Of a stretch of 64,000 bases of DNA, positions 17,272 through 26,902 are shown piece by piece. Position 1 is the first letter of the stretch. Each line of letters opens with the position of its first letter. The DNA is from an uncultured cyanobacterium (lineage in GTDB: Bacteria > Cyanobacteriota > Cyanobacteriia > Cyanobacteriales > Nostocaceae). Both the position numbers and the translations under genes were made by a program. The notes under the pieces were generated by a model that was given only the letters and a program-made list of their open reading frames with translations, searched no databases and was not told the DNA's origin. The DNA is taken from NCBI GenBank assembly GCA_903848645.1, contig CAINGU010000077.1, forward strand, positions 29,929 to 93,928, in the 5' to 3' direction.

Positions 17272-17820
17272 TCAATAACTACCAGCCCAAGTTATCCATT
17301 TATGAGATAAACCTATATGCAAAATTTCTCCTGTCGTTTCCAACTCAGTTATGATTGTTGTTGTTAAATCAACACCCATAAATTCGGCTTCATTGATATT
17401 ACTATCAATTAAATTGGCGTTATGGAGATTTGCACCTGTAAAGTCAGCACCACTCATTTCTGCTTGAAAAAGATTTGCACCTAATAAGTTTGCTGAAGTT
17501 AAATTTGCAGTTCGCAAATCAGCACGACTGAGGTTAGTTTTTTTGAGGCTGACTCTAGTTAAATCAGCACCAATTAAATTGACTTCAGTTAAGTTTGCAT
17601 TTTCTAAATTTGCTCTACTTAAATCAGCATTAGTTAAATTTGCTCTACTAAGATTACAATCGCTTAAGTTTGCTCTGCTAAGATCAGCACCGCTTAAATC
17701 TGCTGCTTCTAAATTTATTCCTCTCAAATCAAAATGATTTAATTTAGCTTGGTGCAGATTTACGCCAGAGAAATCCCTTTGTCCTGATTTATATGACTTC
17801 AGGAGTGTTTTAGTGTCCAT
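17272..17820 (-). CDS. Pentapeptide repeat-containing protein
   Basis: 182 aa. Residues about 15-155 are a run of A(D/N)LXX pentapeptides (ANLSDCNLSRANLTNADLSR, ANLENANLTEVNLIGADLTR), which fold as a right-handed quadrilateral beta-helix. There is a short non-repeat N-terminus (MDTKTLLKSYKSGQRDFSGV) and a 30-aa C-terminal tail. No signal peptide or other domain. The role of such proteins in cyanobacteria is mostly unknown. Confidence 0.95.
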   Translation of the reverse strand: MDTKTLLKSYKSGQRDFSGVNLHQAKLNHFDLRGINLEAADLSGADLSRANLSDCNLSRANLTNADLSRANLENANLTEVNLIGADLTRVSLKKTNLSRADLRTANLTSANLLGANLFQAEMSGADFTGANLHNANLIDSNINEAEFMGVDLTTTIITELETTGEILHIGLSHKWITWAGSY

Positions 17821-18001
17821 TATTCCACCTCATTATCTCTACAGGTGAGTTATTACACTTCCCAAACCACAGATAATTACTTGAGTTTCTAGCAACTAAA
17901 ATTTTAGCTAAAAATCTTATATTCATTATACTCTTATTCAGAAGCTAATTAAATAAACGTTACAATTTAGTTAGTTTATGAAAAAACATAGAACTCATTA
18001 C

Positions 18002-18619
18002 ATGACAACTAATTTAATATCTAATTCTACTTCTGAATCTATTACCTCCTTATCCCGTGCTGCTACTGCGTACCGGGAAGGAAATCAAGTTCCCTCGGCT
18101 GAATTAGTCGTAAATGCGTTGCTAGAAGCCGAAAAAACCGCCAAGCTGCAAAAGTTGAATTACCCCTTGGAATCTCTGGGTGGTAAATGGCGACTTTGTT
18201 TTGCTACTGGTACTAAAAAAGTTAGAAACCGGGGCGGAATTATTTTAGGTAAGGGTTGGTATGTCCCTAAATTTACGAAAATTCATCTTTGCTTTAGTAC
18301 CACAGAAGAACAGGCATTAGGAAAAGGGGAAATTGGCAATCAAGTGCAATTGGGAGCGATTTTATTAAAACTCACAGGGCCAATCAAATATTTAGGAAAA
18401 AAGAATTTATTAGCCTTTGATTTTATCCAAATGCAAATTAGTTTATTTACTTGGATATTTATCAATAAACAGATTCGCTCAGGTAAAGTTAAAAGTGGGA
18501 ATTTTGATGATCAACCCATAGCTAAATTACCATTTTTTGCTTTCTTTTTAGTTACGGAAGATTTGATTGCTGCCCGTGGACGTGGTGGCGGTTTAGCACT
18601 TTGGATTAGAGACAATTAA
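18002..18619 (+). CDS. Conserved hypothetical protein, possibly PAP/fibrillin-like
   Basis: 205 aa from the ATG at 18002 (an upstream ATG at 17978 adds MKKHRTHY). A helical N-terminus leads into LESLGGKWRLCFATGTKKV, which resembles the start of PAP/fibrillin (plastid-lipid associated) domains (L-x-G-x-W-R-L), followed by beta-strand-rich sequence and a C-terminal ARGRGGGLALWIRDN. In cyanobacteria such proteins associate with thylakoids. The family assignment is by motif resemblance only. Confidence 0.65.
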   Translation: MTTNLISNSTSESITSLSRAATAYREGNQVPSAELVVNALLEAEKTAKLQKLNYPLESLGGKWRLCFATGTKKVRNRGGIILGKGWYVPKFTKIHLCFSTTEEQALGKGEIGNQVQLGAILLKLTGPIKYLGKKNLLAFDFIQMQISLFTWIFINKQIRSGKVKSGNFDDQPIAKLPFFAFFLVTEDLIAARGRGGGLALWIRDN

Positions 18620-18640
18620 TTTAATATTCAATATTCATTC

Positions 18641-18673
18641 AGATCCCCGACTTCTCTAAGAAATCGGGGATCT
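18641..18673. terminator. Hairpin terminator (agatccccga/tcggggatct), repeat family member
   Basis: AGATCCCCGA (18641-18650) pairs with TCGGGGATCT (18664-18673) across cttctctaagaaa. The same element occurs at 33119-33147. It sits between convergent genes ending at 18619 and 18691 and can terminate both. Confidence 0.6.
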
Positions 18674-18690
18674 AGAGGACTCTATAACTT

Positions 18691-19632
18691 TTAATTCAAA
18701 ATTCCTAAAAGTAACTTTTCAAGTTCTTCACTAACTAACTTATTCCCTAGAGAGTTAACATGAATATGGTCTTGATAAAGACTTTTGGGAGCAGATTGTG
18801 ACTGAAAAATGGGGAGAAAATCTAGATAAGTAATTTTATTAACTTTGACAAAATCACTCAAACGCTGACGGGCGATAATTTCATAATCACGAGAACCAGG
18901 TTCACCAATTTCTCGTAATAGGGGAGTTAAAGCTACAATTAGTTGACAATTGTGAGTTTGGGTTAAAGTTTGAATATTACTAATTGCTTCGAGAATAATG
19001 CCAACTCTATCCCCTCCCTCATTATTTAAAGCTTGCATTTCGGGAATTGGCTTTTGCTTGATAGCATAGCGTTGTAATACTTCCACAATTGCCAAAGGTG
19101 GCCTATGATCTGGATAATTTAAATCCCGTCCTACAGGTAAAGAAGTAGGTGCAGTACCAAATAAATCATCAGTATTAATCAGTAATATCAGTACCTTGGC
19201 ATTAAAAGTCCCAAACTTTTGTAAATAGGCTAATTCATTGCGGGGACTCCAGGAGTTAGCAGAAGCATTTAACACTTCGATTTGTTGGGTGTGACTACTA
19301 GATCCTAAAGAATTCATCAGCAAACTAGAAATAGTCTTTTCCTGATCTGTCCACCAACCACCATTAGCGATAGAATCTCCTAAAAGAAGAATTCGGAGAG
19401 TTGAAGGTGATGGTAATTTTTGGATAGTTGCACTCCGCATGGAATATTGATTAATTTCAATGCGATTCCCAAAGCGTTTGGTGCGTTGGTTCGGTGCTAG
19501 TAAATAGCCAATTTGCTCATCCTTGACATAAATCAGGGGATTACCAAAACCAAACAGCGATCGCAATCCTAACTCCATTGCTGCCAATAAGCCCACTATC
19601 CCAGCCAAAATAATGATTATTACTGCTTTCAC
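18691..19632 (-). CDS. SGNH/GDSL-type esterase family protein
   Basis: 313 aa. An N-terminal hydrophobic helix (AVIIIILAGIVGLLAAMELGL) anchors it or acts as a signal. The SGNH blocks are visible: block I LLLGDSIANGGWW (nucleophile Ser in GDSIA), a block II/III candidate NASANSWSPRNELAYL, and the terminal DHIHVNSLGN with the Asp and His of the triad. Likely an extracytoplasmic acyl or acetyl esterase; the substrate is unknown. Confidence 0.82.
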   Translation of the reverse strand: MKAVIIIILAGIVGLLAAMELGLRSLFGFGNPLIYVKDEQIGYLLAPNQRTKRFGNRIEINQYSMRSATIQKLPSPSTLRILLLGDSIANGGWWTDQEKTISSLLMNSLGSSSHTQQIEVLNASANSWSPRNELAYLQKFGTFNAKVLILLINTDDLFGTAPTSLPVGRDLNYPDHRPPLAIVEVLQRYAIKQKPIPEMQALNNEGGDRVGIILEAISNIQTLTQTHNCQLIVALTPLLREIGEPGSRDYEIIARQRLSDFVKVNKITYLDFLPIFQSQSAPKSLYQDHIHVNSLGNKLVSEELEKLLLGILN

Positions 19633-19876
19633 CTGTCAACATCTCCCAAAGACCAAAGTATTAAATTACACTAATTTACCTAATTACAACACAAACCGTT
19701 AAACAATTTAAAATTCTCCTCTTACCTGTTCCCTCTTGACTTTTATATGAGTGCCTCTTAGCTATTGTTGCAAAGCTTAAAGAAAATCGTAATGAGAATT
19801 TAACATCATCTGCCAACAGAAAGACTAGAATCATAACGGACAGATTAGCCCTGTAATCAAGGAGGCTTAGAAAACA

Positions 19877-20017
19877 ATGTCCGACTTAAATCGCGGAATC
19901 ATGAAATTTGAAGGTGCAGATTCACCTAAACTAATCACCATCTCCACTGTGGTACTTTTGGGATCAATTGCTGGCCTGATTCTTTGGGCGCTCACTGCCG
20001 CTTATGCTCTAGGCTAG
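19877..20017 (+). CDS. 46-aa single-pass membrane peptide
   Basis: The frame starts at an ATG 11 nt after a strong ribosome-binding site AAGGAGG (19859-19865). The product is MSDLNRGIMKFEGADSPKLI followed by one clear transmembrane helix (TISTVVLLGSIAGLILWALTAAYALG). Its size and layout are like small subunits of thylakoid complexes, but it matches none of the Psb, Psa, Pet or Ndh peptides that I can recall. The good RBS and clean helix make it a real gene in my judgement. Confidence 0.75.
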   Translation: MSDLNRGIMKFEGADSPKLITISTVVLLGSIAGLILWALTAAYALG

Positions 20018-20259
20018 ATTCCTGGAATAGCATTGAAGACACTAGTACAGTACGGCGTAAGTTAAGCAACCATTAAAAATCCCTGAAAAGCTTATAAAAT
20101 CTGCTTTTTTAATTTTTAATTGTTAATTTTTAATTCCGCCCTGCGGTACTAGTAGGCAATACTTCCATTGTTCTCTAGTATCCCATATAGTAAATATTTA
20201 TTTTTGTTAACAACAAACTGAGAAACTTCTGCCAATTTAAAATTTTAGATTAGAAAATA

Positions 20260-23127
20260 ATGATGAATTTTTGGGGTATCTTAATTATTTTAATTGTTTG
20301 TCCACTTTTAGGGGCAATACCGCTCATTGCCTGGATTACTTATGCCTTGAGTGGCAAGCAGTTAGCCCATGTCGGTACGGGAAATATTAGCGTTTCCGCC
20401 GCCTTTTATCACGGTGGTAAATTAGCGGGAACTATTTGTGTAGTCTCCGAAGCCCTCAAAGGTATTGCCGTTGTCACCATTGCCCAATCTTGTTTTCCTT
20501 TACAACCAGTCTGGGAAATTATCGCTTTAATAACCTTAGTTGCCGGTAGATACGGTGCTACTAAAGGGGCAGGAACAACAAACGTCGCTTGGGGATTACT
20601 GGCACATGATCCCTTTGTAACCGCCCTTGTCAGCTTAATTGCAACTATTGGCTTTTTAATTACTCGTTCCAAAGAAACAATTAAATTAGGGGTATTAGTC
20701 ATATTTCCCCTAATTGTGGGTATTCTCCATTCCCAAGATTTACCCAGAATCATCGCTGCTTTTGCCTTATCGGGGTTAATTTACTGGATTTATGGCCAAA
20801 TTCCCGATGATCTCAACCTCCCAGTCGAGGAAGCAGATCCAGAATCCCTACCAATGATGGAATATTTAAGCAACGACAATAGGATTACCACTCTAGAGGA
20901 TGAATTAGATGAGGCAGTAGTGGGATCTAAATCCGCAACATTATCGCAAATTAAACGTTGGGGTTATTCAGTTCCTAAAGGTTGGGTACTAGCTCCTCAT
21001 GACAATCCTACCGATTTAATTAATTTTCTGCAACCATCACCACTTTCACCATTAGTAGTGCGTTCTTCCGCCATTGGGGAAGACTCACAACAAGCCTCAG
21101 CGGCAGGACAGTATGACACAATTTTAAATGTTACCAGTAAAGCAGAACTGCGGCAAGCGATCGCCCAAGTCCAAGCCTCCTATAATCATCCCAGTGCCAT
21201 CGAATATCGCCGCAGTCGCAGTTTAGAAGAGGCCGCTATGGGGGTACTCATTCAACCACAAGTTCAAAGCGTATTTTCTGGCGTAGCTTTTAGTCGAGAT
21301 CCCATTTCCCAACAAGGTGAAGCTGTAGTTATCGAAGCTGTATCGGGTAGTCCCACTCAAATCGTATCTGGTAAGGTAACACCAGAAGAATATCGAGTTG
21401 TAATTGCTGGTGATGAAAAATTATCTTGTTTGCAATTTGAAGGTAATGGCAAAATTCCCCAAGCATTAATTAAGCAAGTTGGATATTTAGCCCGTCGTCT
21501 AGAAAGACGTTATTTAGGTATTCCCCAAGATATTGAATGGAGTTATGATGGCCAAAACCTCTGGGTATTACAAGCAAGACCCATCACTACGCTTTTACCC
21601 TTGTGGACAAGAAAAATCGCCGCCGAGGTGATTCCCGGAGTTATTCACCCCTTAACTTGGTCTATTAATTCTCCTTTAACCTGTGGTGTGTGGGGAGAAA
21701 TTTTTAGTTTAGTTTTAGGGGAACGCGCTCAAGGCTTAGATTTTACCAAAACAGCAACACTGCATTACTCTAGAGCCTACTTTAATGCTTCCTTATTGGG
21801 AGAAATCTTTTTGGGAATGGGATTACCCCCAGAAAGTCTGGAATTTCTGACTAGAGGTGCAAGCATGAGTAAACCTCCTCTAGATTCTACCTTGGCTAAT
21901 TTGCCAGGATTGACAAAGTTACTCAAGCGGGAAATTGATTTAGAAAAAGACTTTAAATCTGATTATCGTCAAGTCTTTATTCCGGGATTAACAGAATTAT
22001 CCAACGTCGTCATTAGCGAATTATCAATAGATCAGTTATTAACCAGAATAGACTTAATTCTCGATTTACTCCACAGGGGTACTTATTACAGCATCCTAGC
22101 CCCCTTGAGTGCAGCTATCCGCCAATCGGTTTTAGGGGCAAAAGAAGAGAAAATTGATCACAGTGTCACCCCAGAAATAGCATCTTTAAGAGCTATGCGT
22201 CTTCTGGCTGCGGATGCTAGACAAATCTTAGTAGATGGCAACTATGAGTTTAAACCAGAACAAATATTTGCACAATTGGCACAAACGAGCGAAGGACAAA
22301 GGATTTTAGCTGAAATTGACGAATTGATTGAGGATTATGGTTATTTGAGTGAAGTAGGTACAGATATTTCTGTTCCCACTTGGCGAGAAAATCCCCAAAT
22401 AGTTAGACAATTATTTGTGCAGTTGATCCAAGGCAGTGAACTCCCAAATTTAGATGATTCCCGTCCCCAACAAGCAAATTTAGTCCAAAAACGAGTTGAT
22501 CTTAAAGGCAGAGTCACAGAAGTTTATTCCCGCTTGTTAGCCGAATTACGTTGGACATTTTTAGCTTTAGAAGAAATTTGGCTTCAGTCTAGGGTATTAG
22601 TCCAATCAGGAGATATTTTCTTTCTGGAGTTAGATGAAATTCGCCATTTAGTCATCAATCCAGAGGTCGCTTTTAGAAATAGTTTATTAGAATTAGTCGC
22701 AAACAGGCGATCGCAATTTCTCCAAAATAGCCAAATTACCCAAATTCCCGCCGTTGTTTACGGCTATAATCCTCCTCACCCCATTGCCCCGGTTATTGAT
22801 CCCGCTGACAACATCTTATTAGGTATTCCTGCCAGTCAAGGACAAATCCAAGGACGGATAAAAGTATTGCGAACTTTGCAAGAAGCCCATGATATTGATA
22901 AAAATACCATCCTGGTTGTTCCTTATACGGATTCGGGTTGGGCTCCTATCCTAGTGCAAGCTGGTGGGTTAATTGCCGAAGCTGGTGGTAAACTTTCCCA
23001 TGGGGCAATTATAGCCCGTGAATACGGTATTCCTGCTGTTATGGACGTGCGCGGTGCTACATACCTGCTCCAGGATGGTCAGCAAGTCCGCATTGATGGA
23101 TATAAAGGAACTGTAGAAATACAGTAA
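20260..23127 (+). CDS. PlsY-like membrane domain fused to a PEP-synthase-like phosphotransferase
   Basis: 955 aa. Residues 1-180 form a polytopic domain like glycerol-3-phosphate acyltransferase PlsY: HVGTGNISVSAAFYHGGKLAG and SEALKG match the GSGN and GGK motifs. The usual GHxFP-type His segment is replaced by AGRYGATKGAGTTN. Residues 218-450 are an ATP-grasp PPDK/PEP synthase N-terminal domain (VGSKSATLSQIKRWGYSVPK; RSSAIGEDSQQASAAGQYDT; ending QARPITTL). A long helical linker follows. The C-terminus is a swivelling phosphohistidine domain with His914 in GGKLSHGAIIAREYGIPAVM. No PEP/pyruvate TIM-barrel is evident, so it is closer to rifampicin phosphotransferase architecture. Activity is unknown. 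Confidence 0.88.
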   Translation: MMNFWGILIILIVCPLLGAIPLIAWITYALSGKQLAHVGTGNISVSAAFYHGGKLAGTICVVSEALKGIAVVTIAQSCFPLQPVWEIIALITLVAGRYGATKGAGTTNVAWGLLAHDPFVTALVSLIATIGFLITRSKETIKLGVLVIFPLIVGILHSQDLPRIIAAFALSGLIYWIYGQIPDDLNLPVEEADPESLPMMEYLSNDNRITTLEDELDEAVVGSKSATLSQIKRWGYSVPKGWVLAPHDNPTDLINFLQPSPLSPLVVRSSAIGEDSQQASAAGQYDTILNVTSKAELRQAIAQVQASYNHPSAIEYRRSRSLEEAAMGVLIQPQVQSVFSGVAFSRDPISQQGEAVVIEAVSGSPTQIVSGKVTPEEYRVVIAGDEKLSCLQFEGNGKIPQALIKQVGYLARRLERRYLGIPQDIEWSYDGQNLWVLQARPITTLLPLWTRKIAAEVIPGVIHPLTWSINSPLTCGVWGEIFSLVLGERAQGLDFTKTATLHYSRAYFNASLLGEIFLGMGLPPESLEFLTRGASMSKPPLDSTLANLPGLTKLLKREIDLEKDFKSDYRQVFIPGLTELSNVVISELSIDQLLTRIDLILDLLHRGTYYSILAPLSAAIRQSVLGAKEEKIDHSVTPEIASLRAMRLLAADARQILVDGNYEFKPEQIFAQLAQTSEGQRILAEIDELIEDYGYLSEVGTDISVPTWRENPQIVRQLFVQLIQGSELPNLDDSRPQQANLVQKRVDLKGRVTEVYSRLLAELRWTFLALEEIWLQSRVLVQSGDIFFLELDEIRHLVINPEVAFRNSLLELVANRRSQFLQNSQITQIPAVVYGYNPPHPIAPVIDPADNILLGIPASQGQIQGRIKVLRTLQEAHDIDKNTILVVPYTDSGWAPILVQAGGLIAEAGGKLSHGAIIAREYGIPAVMDVRGATYLLQDGQQVRIDGYKGTVEIQ

Positions 23128-23292
23128 AACAATGAAGAATTACCGCCATTTTTAGGTAAATAAACCCCTTTTTGATGAAAGTTTCCCGCAATCGCGTTTC
23201 AGGAAAATAAGTAATCATACTGAACATATTGTATATATTTTAGGATAAAATTTTGCTTTATACACAACTTAAATTGAAGAAATGTAATTTTT

Positions 23293-24684
23293 ATGGCAAT
23301 TAATGGACTCAGCTTAACTGTATCTCTTGCTCTTCCTTTAGTATTAGGTAATTTACTCGGTGGACAGGGAGTGACTAGTTCTTCCGTTGACTACGTGAAT
23401 AAGCCTTCTCAGGACAAAACGACGCTTTACAGTCAGAATAGTGGCACAACTGGAAAAACATATTACGTAAGCCCATCTGGTAATGATAAGAACAGTGGAA
23501 CTGCTACTTCCTCACCCTTTAAGACGATTCAAAAGGCGGCAAATCTTACCAATCCTGGGGATACCGTACTTATCATGAACGGAGTATACAAAAATGCTGC
23601 TGCCACTGGTCAGGTAATATCAATTACCCGCTCTGGGAAACCAAATGCATGGATTACTTACAAAGCATATCCTGGACATTTCCCCAAACTTCAGCACAAT
23701 ACATCGAATGGAATAATGATTCAAAATGGAGCTTCCTATATCGAGGTGAACGGATTGGAAGTAATCGGGAACAATGCTAATATCAATCTTAGTTATGCAC
23801 AAAGTCAGAAGACTAACAAAACCAACCCTTTAACCAACGGTAACTGTATCAGTATTGATGGACGTAAAAATAGTAATCCTCATCACATACGCATTATCAA
23901 CAATAAAATTCATGATTGCGGAGGCGGCGGTATTTCTGCAATTCAAACAGACTATGTGACTATAGAAGGCAATGAGGTGTTTAATAATGCTTGGTACTCT
24001 GTTTATGGTAACAGTGGTATCTCTACTTGGCAAAACTGGCGATTTGATAATAGTCAGGGATACAAGATGATTATTAGAAATAACAAAGTTTATAACAATC
24101 GTCAATATATTCCCTGGATTGCTGTTGGTAAAATTACTGATGGCAATGGCATTATTATTGATGACTCCAGAAATACCCAGAATGGTTCTACATTGGGTGC
24201 ATACACTGGACGGACTTTAGTAGAAAACAATATCGTGTTTAAAAATGGTGGTTCGGGGATTCATACCTATTTAAGTGATCATGTTGATATTGTCAATAAC
24301 ACCGCTTATTTGAATAATCAAAGTCCAGAAATTAACGGAGGACAAATATTTACCAATACTTCCTCTGATGTGAAAGTTCTCAATAACATTTTCTACGCTA
24401 TATCTGGTAAGAATATTAACAGCAAATGGGGGAGTACAAACGTTACCTATAACTATAACATATACGCCAACTGTAGTGCTAGTTCCATAAAAGTCAAAGG
24501 ACCTAATGATATTGTTGCTGATCCTAAGTTTGTCAATGCCGCGATTGGGGATTTTAGACTTCAGTCCACCAGTCCAGCCATTAACAAGGGTTTTGCGTGG
24601 ACAAGTTTAAAAACTGATTTTGCAGGCAAGTCTCGTCCATCTGGTTCTGGGTATGATATTGGAGCGTACGAGTATCAGTTTTAA
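23293..24684 (+). CDS. Secreted right-handed parallel beta-helix protein
   Basis: 463 aa. The N-terminal hydrophobic segment (LSLTVSLALPLVLGNLLGG) looks like a signal peptide. The domain starts at YYVSPSGNDKNSGTATSSPF (DUF1565-type entry strand). It continues with repeated NN-containing coils (IRIINNKIHDC, VTIEGNEVFNN, MIIRNNKVYNN, TLVENNIVFKN, VDIVNNTAYLN) typical of pectate-lyase-like beta-helices. The end, PAINKGFAWTSLKTDFAGKS then YDIGAYEY, is the common choice-of-anchor Q tail. It may bind or cleave extracellular polysaccharide. A hairpin terminator follows. Confidence 0.88.
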   Translation: MAINGLSLTVSLALPLVLGNLLGGQGVTSSSVDYVNKPSQDKTTLYSQNSGTTGKTYYVSPSGNDKNSGTATSSPFKTIQKAANLTNPGDTVLIMNGVYKNAAATGQVISITRSGKPNAWITYKAYPGHFPKLQHNTSNGIMIQNGASYIEVNGLEVIGNNANINLSYAQSQKTNKTNPLTNGNCISIDGRKNSNPHHIRIINNKIHDCGGGGISAIQTDYVTIEGNEVFNNAWYSVYGNSGISTWQNWRFDNSQGYKMIIRNNKVYNNRQYIPWIAVGKITDGNGIIIDDSRNTQNGSTLGAYTGRTLVENNIVFKNGGSGIHTYLSDHVDIVNNTAYLNNQSPEINGGQIFTNTSSDVKVLNNIFYAISGKNINSKWGSTNVTYNYNIYANCSASSIKVKGPNDIVADPKFVNAAIGDFRLQSTSPAINKGFAWTSLKTDFAGKSRPSGSGYDIGAYEYQF

Positions 24685-24706
24685 TTAAATGATACAAATT
24701 GATATT

Positions 24707-24756
24707 CCCACGGCTGCGAAACTTTTCCAAGATTCAGTTTCACAAAAAGCCGTGGG
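24707..24756 (+). terminator. Bipartite hairpin downstream of the beta-helix gene
   Basis: CCCACGGCT (24707-24715) pairs with AGCCGTGGG (24748-24756), with an inner stem GAAAC (24718-24722)/GTTTC (24737-24741). It may terminate the beta-helix gene. The cccacggct/agccgtgggattctt layout also resembles end palindromes of IS200/IS605-type elements, so a remnant end is an alternative. Confidence 0.45.
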
Positions 24757-25388
24757 ATTCTTGACTTATAGGGGTTTTACCGCTCAATTCATTAGTCACA
24801 AGTTAATCTAAAAGCACTTTTATCTGACAGCAATTTTCAGATAAATGAACCACATTTTTAAATCTCACGCACCAACAAAGCAACTTCATATAGGGTAAGA
24901 AGAAAGAAGTAGGGAAATCAGAATGTGGTCTAAATAATAAAAACTGCTGTAATTCATAATAGCTTAAATATCATTTATGATTCCTATAGTAACCATAGAT
25001 ATAATTGTTTAGATTCAATAGATATAATAGTAACCATAGATTCAAAGATATATATTAGAGACTTTTCGTAGGTTTCAGGTCAATAGATAAGTTTTTACTT
25101 ATGTATCCAATATAATATTTTTTTAATAATTAGAGTTGAGAACTGATCACTTTGATCAGAAACACTGTAAACTAGATTTCACTAGCTGAGTGATGCCTCT
25201 TGTTCACACTAGGTTAAGAAATTAAACCATGTTTGTCACACAGTATACAATCTAGCCTTTTTCTTTGAAAAGGGCTAATTTTTAATACCTAGATATAACT
25301 GGGAATTTGAATTCGAAAGTAAAGAAGCTATTTATTTGCCCAAACTTTCATGTTTAAAAAATAAATTCGCCAATCGAGGAGATGTATT
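24757..25388. other. Upstream region of cmpABCD (about 630 bp)
   Basis: No gene found. It has direct repeats atagtaaccatagat near 24977-24993 and 25028-25043, a perfect palindrome CTGATCA-CTT-TGATCAG (25143-25159), and a promoter-like tatacaat (25244-25251) with attaaa about 17 bp upstream. In other cyanobacteria cmp transcription is activated by the LysR protein CmpR under low inorganic carbon; no cmpR is in this window. Confidence 0.5.
25143..25159. promoter_or_regulatory. Operator-like palindrome upstream of cmpA
   Basis: Perfect 7-bp inverted repeat CTGATCA / TGATCAG with a 3-bp centre, about 85 bp before the tatacaat -10-like box and 230 bp before cmpA. Its shape suits a dimeric regulator. 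No regulator is assigned. Confidence 0.3.
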
Positions 25389-26771
25389 ATGTCGGAATTT
25401 TTTAACCAGGTTTCTCGTCGTAAATTTATTGTAACTGCTGGAGTTTCAGCAAGTGCTGTTTTACTTAAAGGTTGTGTAGGAAACCCACCAGACGCTGGTA
25501 AAAGTGGTGGTACTGCTACACAATCTACAACTCAACCAACAGCTAATATTAGTGCAGAACAAAAACCAGAAATCACAAAAGCCAAATTAGGATATATTCC
25601 CATTATTGAATCTGCACCGCTAATTATTGCTCAAGAAAAAGGCTTTTTTGCTAAACATGGCATGAGCAATGTAGAACTTTCCAAACAAGCCTCTTGGGGT
25701 TCAGCACGGGATAACGTCGAAATTGGTTCTACTGGTGGTGGTATTGATGGTGGTCAATGGCAAATGCCCATGCCACATTTAATTACAGAAGGTTTAATTA
25801 CCAAAGGGGACAAAAAAATCCCGATGTATGTGTTAGCTCAGTTAGTTACCCATGGTAATGCCATTGCGATCTCTAACAAACATTTAGGCAAAGGATTAAC
25901 CTTAAAACTAGATGCGGCAAAACCCTTATTTGCCCAAATGAAATCTTCCACACCCTTCACCGCAGCTTTCACCTTTCCTCATGTTAACCAAGACTTGTGG
26001 ATTCGTTACTGGTTAGCAGCAAGCGGAATTGACCCAGATACAGATGTCAAATTATTAACAGTACCTGCGGCGCAAACTGTCGCCAACATGAAAACCGGCA
26101 CAATGGACGCTTTCAGCACCGGCGACCCTTGGCCTTATCGCCTCGTCACAGACAAAATTGGCTTCATGGCGGCATTAACAGCGGAAATTTGGAAAAATCA
26201 CCCCGAAGAATATTTTGCTATGAGAGGAGATTGGGTTGACCAAAATCCCAAAGCCACAAAAGCCTTATTAAAAGGTGTCATGGAAGCCCAACAATGGTTA
26301 GATAACTTTGACAACCGTAAAGAAGCAGCCCAAATTCTGGCTAGTAAAAAGTATTTTGGCTTATCTTCACCTGAAATTTTAGAACTACCATATCAAGGTA
26401 AATATGACATGGGTGATGGTCGCAAAATAGATGATAAATCTATGGCTGCTTATTACTGGAAAGATGGCAAAGGCAGTGTTTCTTATCCTTACCAAAGTCA
26501 TGATTTATGGTTCATCACTGAAAACGTGCGTTGGGGATTTTTGCCCAAAGACTATATAGATAACAGTGCAGCCAAAGCTAAGGAATTAGTCAAAAAAGTT
26601 AACCGTGAAGATATTTGGAAAGAAGCTGCTAAAGAATTAGGAATAGCTGCTGCTGACATTCCTACCAGTACCTCTCGTGGTGTAGAAGAATTTTTTGATG
26701 GTGTTAAATTCGACCCTGAGAAACCAGAAGAATACCTCAAGAGTTTGAAACTCAAAAAAGTTAGCGTTTAG
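25389..26771 (+). CDS. cmpA: Bicarbonate-binding lipoprotein of the BCT1 transporter, CmpA
   Basis: 460 aa. Twin-arginine-like lipoprotein signal [21 protein letters not shown] with the lipidated Cys29. The mature part is a NrtA/CmpA solute-binding protein. Discriminating segments are of the CmpA type: [40 protein letters not shown] and [12 protein letters not shown], where nitrate-binding NrtA typically has GGIDGAHILTPMPYLI and ESFCVGEPWP. It delivers bicarbonate to CmpB. First gene of cmpABCD; GAGGAG (25377-25382) lies 6 nt before the ATG. Confidence 0.95.
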   Translation: MSEFFNQVSRRKFIVTAGVSASAVLLKGCVGNPPDAGKSGGTATQSTTQPTANISAEQKPEITKAKLGYIPIIESAPLIIAQEKGFFAKHGMSNVELSKQASWGSARDNVEIGSTGGGIDGGQWQMPMPHLITEGLITKGDKKIPMYVLAQLVTHGNAIAISNKHLGKGLTLKLDAAKPLFAQMKSSTPFTAAFTFPHVNQDLWIRYWLAASGIDPDTDVKLLTVPAAQTVANMKTGTMDAFSTGDPWPYRLVTDKIGFMAALTAEIWKNHPEEYFAMRGDWVDQNPKATKALLKGVMEAQQWLDNFDNRKEAAQILASKKYFGLSSPEILELPYQGKYDMGDGRKIDDKSMAAYYWKDGKGSVSYPYQSHDLWFITENVRWGFLPKDYIDNSAAKAKELVKKVNREDIWKEAAKELGIAAADIPTSTSRGVEEFFDGVKFDPEKPEEYLKSLKLKKVSV

Positions 26772-26792
26772 TTAATAGATACTTCCCAAAAA

Positions 26793-26829
26793 GTAGAGAC
26801 GATAATCATTAAAGGTAGAACGTCTCTAC
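26793..26829. repeat. gtagagacg/cgtctctac dispersed palindrome, copy 1
   Basis: GTAGAGACG (26793-26801) and CGTCTCTAC (26821-26829) flank a 19-nt centre in the cmpA-cmpB gap. Related copies are at 36616-36643, 47280-47316 and 61346-61369. A stable hairpin here could favour a higher level of cmpA mRNA than of the downstream genes. Confidence 0.7.
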
Positions 26830-26902
26830 AAGAATTCTAAAAAACGCATATTTAATTTTCACCAAATACCTATTAACCATTCATAAAATTGAGGAAACAT
26901 TC

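Noticed and set aside
24707..24756. IS200/IS605 end
   Set aside because: Only a hairpin resembling such ends is present; no transposase or second end was found, so it is listed as a terminator.
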